This document shows positions 5,174 through 5,875 of a stretch of DNA of 5,875 nt, in pieces. Numbering within the stretch: position 1 is the first letter of the stretch; each line of letters opens with the position of its first letter. The notes below the pieces were generated by a model. It saw nothing but the letters and a program-made list of their open reading frames with translations, searched no databases and was not told the DNA's origin. The stretch lies in assembly GCA_049582065.1 (NCBI GenBank), contig JBAUTF010000042.1, positions 1-5,875 on the forward strand. Reading direction: 5' to 3'. The position numbers and the translations under genes were made by a program. This DNA is from DATKSS01 sp049582065. GTDB lineage: Bacteria > Chloroflexota > Dormibacteria > Dormibacterales > Dormibacteraceae.

Positions 5174-5623
5174 ATGCTCGACTCGATCAACATCTCGCAC
5201 ATCTTCGTCAGCGACCAGGACAAGGCCCTGGATTTCTTCGTGGGCAAGCTCGGCCTGGAGGTCACCAGCGACATGAATTTCGGGCCGATGCGCTGGCTCA
5301 CAGTCGGCGTCCCGGGCGATCCGAGCCGCGTCATCCTGCTCGAGAAGCCGGGGCCCCCGGCGATGGACGAGGCAACCGCCGCCAACGTGCGCGAGCTCGT
5401 GGCCAAGGGAGCGAGCGGGTTCACTGTCGGATTCACGACCAAAGACATCCACAAGACCTACGAGACGCTGAAGGCGCACGGCGTGGAGTTCAACCAGGAG
5501 CCGACGGACCGCGGTTACGGAACAGACATCGGCGTGCGCGACCCGTTCGGCAACCACATCCGGATCGTGCAGTTCGCGGGTGAGGTCAACCAGGCGGCTC
5601 CGAAATCGGCGGCGAAAGCCTGA
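5174..5623 (+). CDS. VOC superfamily (glyoxalase/bleomycin resistance fold) protein
   Basis: The 149-residue product is one full VOC module made of two beta-alpha-beta-beta-beta halves. The first half has ISHIFVSDQDKALDFFVGKLGLEV (7-30), then MRWLTVGVPGDPSRVILLEKPG (39-60). The second has GFTVGFTTKDIHKTYETLKAHGVEF (82-106) and ends VRDPFGNHIRIVQF (121-134). Likely metal-site positions are His9, Glu57 and Gln133; the fourth, around 84-88, is not an obvious ligand. The subfamily with PGDP...ILLE.PGPPAMDEAT and KTYETL..GVEF is common in Actinomycetota beside AraC regulators; its substrate is not established. Residues 137-149 are an Ala/Lys-rich tail. The start is set by the Shine-Dalgarno at 5161-5167. 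The DUF1905 gene begins 9 bases after the TGA, so the two are probably co-transcribed, perhaps under the upstream AraC protein. Confidence 0.93.
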   Translation: MLDSINISHIFVSDQDKALDFFVGKLGLEVTSDMNFGPMRWLTVGVPGDPSRVILLEKPGPPAMDEATAANVRELVAKGASGFTVGFTTKDIHKTYETLKAHGVEFNQEPTDRGYGTDIGVRDPFGNHIRIVQFAGEVNQAAPKSAAKA

Positions 5624-5627
5624 GGGG
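5622..5627 (+). promoter_or_regulatory. Shine-Dalgarno of the DUF1905 gene, overlapping the VOC stop codon
   Basis: GAGGGG lies five bases before ATG 5633 and overlaps the TGA at 5621-5623. This arrangement suggests translational coupling with the VOC gene. Confidence 0.6.
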
Positions 5628-5632
5628 CGGCG

Positions 5633-5875
5633 ATGAGAATCCGAGTCAAGGTTTTGCAGACGGGCAAGACCGCTTGTGGGATCGAGATCCCGGCCGGGGT
5701 CGTCGCCGGGCTCGGTCCCAGCCGGCGGCCGGCGGTCAAAGCGACGATCAACGGGTACACGTACCGGAGCAGCATCGCGTCGATGGGCGGGAAGTTCATG
5801 CTCAGCGTCAGCGAAGAGGTGCGGAGGAACTCGGGCGTGGCGGGCGGAGACACGGTCGACCTCGACCTCGAGCTC
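5633..5875 (+). CDS. DUF1905-domain protein, N-terminal part (runs off the right edge)
   Basis: From ATG 5633 the frame stays open for 81 codons to the window end, with no stop. The translation matches the small beta-barrel DUF1905 pattern: GIEIPAGVVAGLGPSRRPAVKATINGYTYRSSIASMGGKFMLSVSEEVRRNSGVAGGDTVDLDLEL (16-81). Key blocks are the IP..V...LG loop, the VKATINGY strand, the SMGG turn and the GV.GGD.V.L.LE end strand. DUF1905 proteins have no firmly assigned role. Many carry a YdeI-like C-terminal segment, which would lie outside this window. The gene follows the VOC stop by 9 bases and is probably the third gene of the AraC-VOC unit. Confidence 0.85.
   Translation, partial: MRIRVKVLQTGKTACGIEIPAGVVAGLGPSRRPAVKATINGYTYRSSIASMGGKFMLSVSEEVRRNSGVAGGDTVDLDLEL

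Noticed and set aside
4772..5557. Leftward 261-codon open frame over the AraC and VOC genes
   Set aside because: Both genes on the plus strand have strong family matches, and this frame spans their junction without any known domain.

Overview
The window is strongly GC-rich bacterial DNA with densely packed genes. The gene set suggests a soil-type, high-GC bacterium of the Actinomycetota, Chloroflexota or Dormibacterota kind. It includes large regulators joining a cyclase, an ATPase and TPRs, a stand-alone cyclic-nucleotide-binding domain, an AraC/VOC gene pair, and several genes with no Shine-Dalgarno sequence. This placement is inference from gene style. No rRNA, tRNA, CRISPR array or transposase is visible.

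Left part (1-918): a STAND-type ATPase regulator is read leftward from a GTG at 598 and leaves the window before its C-terminus. The 320-base gap upstream of it holds a compact array of palindromes (663-904). Two 66-base copies differ only in their hairpin triloops, a third copy carries a compensated base-pair change, and the whole is bracketed by inverted CTCCCCATC/GATGGGGAG ends.

Middle (919-4222): an SRPBCC-fold gene reads rightward but contains two in-frame TGA codons with no frameshift, so it is most likely a young pseudogene. It converges, with a 10-base gap, on a 944-residue leftward protein. That protein has a zinc ribbon, a class III nucleotidyl cyclase domain, an AAA/STAND ATPase and about seven TPR-like repeats.

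Right part (4223-5875): 23 bases separate the cyclase start from a divergent small gene for a single cyclic-nucleotide-binding domain. The gap has room for little more than two overlapping -10 boxes, and both mRNAs look leaderless. Next come an AraC-family HTH-only regulator (also apparently leaderless), a VOC/glyoxalase-fold protein with a strong Shine-Dalgarno, and the start of a DUF1905 protein 9 bases downstream. The last three look like one functional unit.

The most interesting points are the hairpin array and the divergent cyclase/receptor-like pair. In that pair, the cyclase lacks the usual purine-selecting residue and the binding protein lacks the usual phosphate-binding arginine. No clearly new multi-gene system can be demonstrated from the sequence alone.
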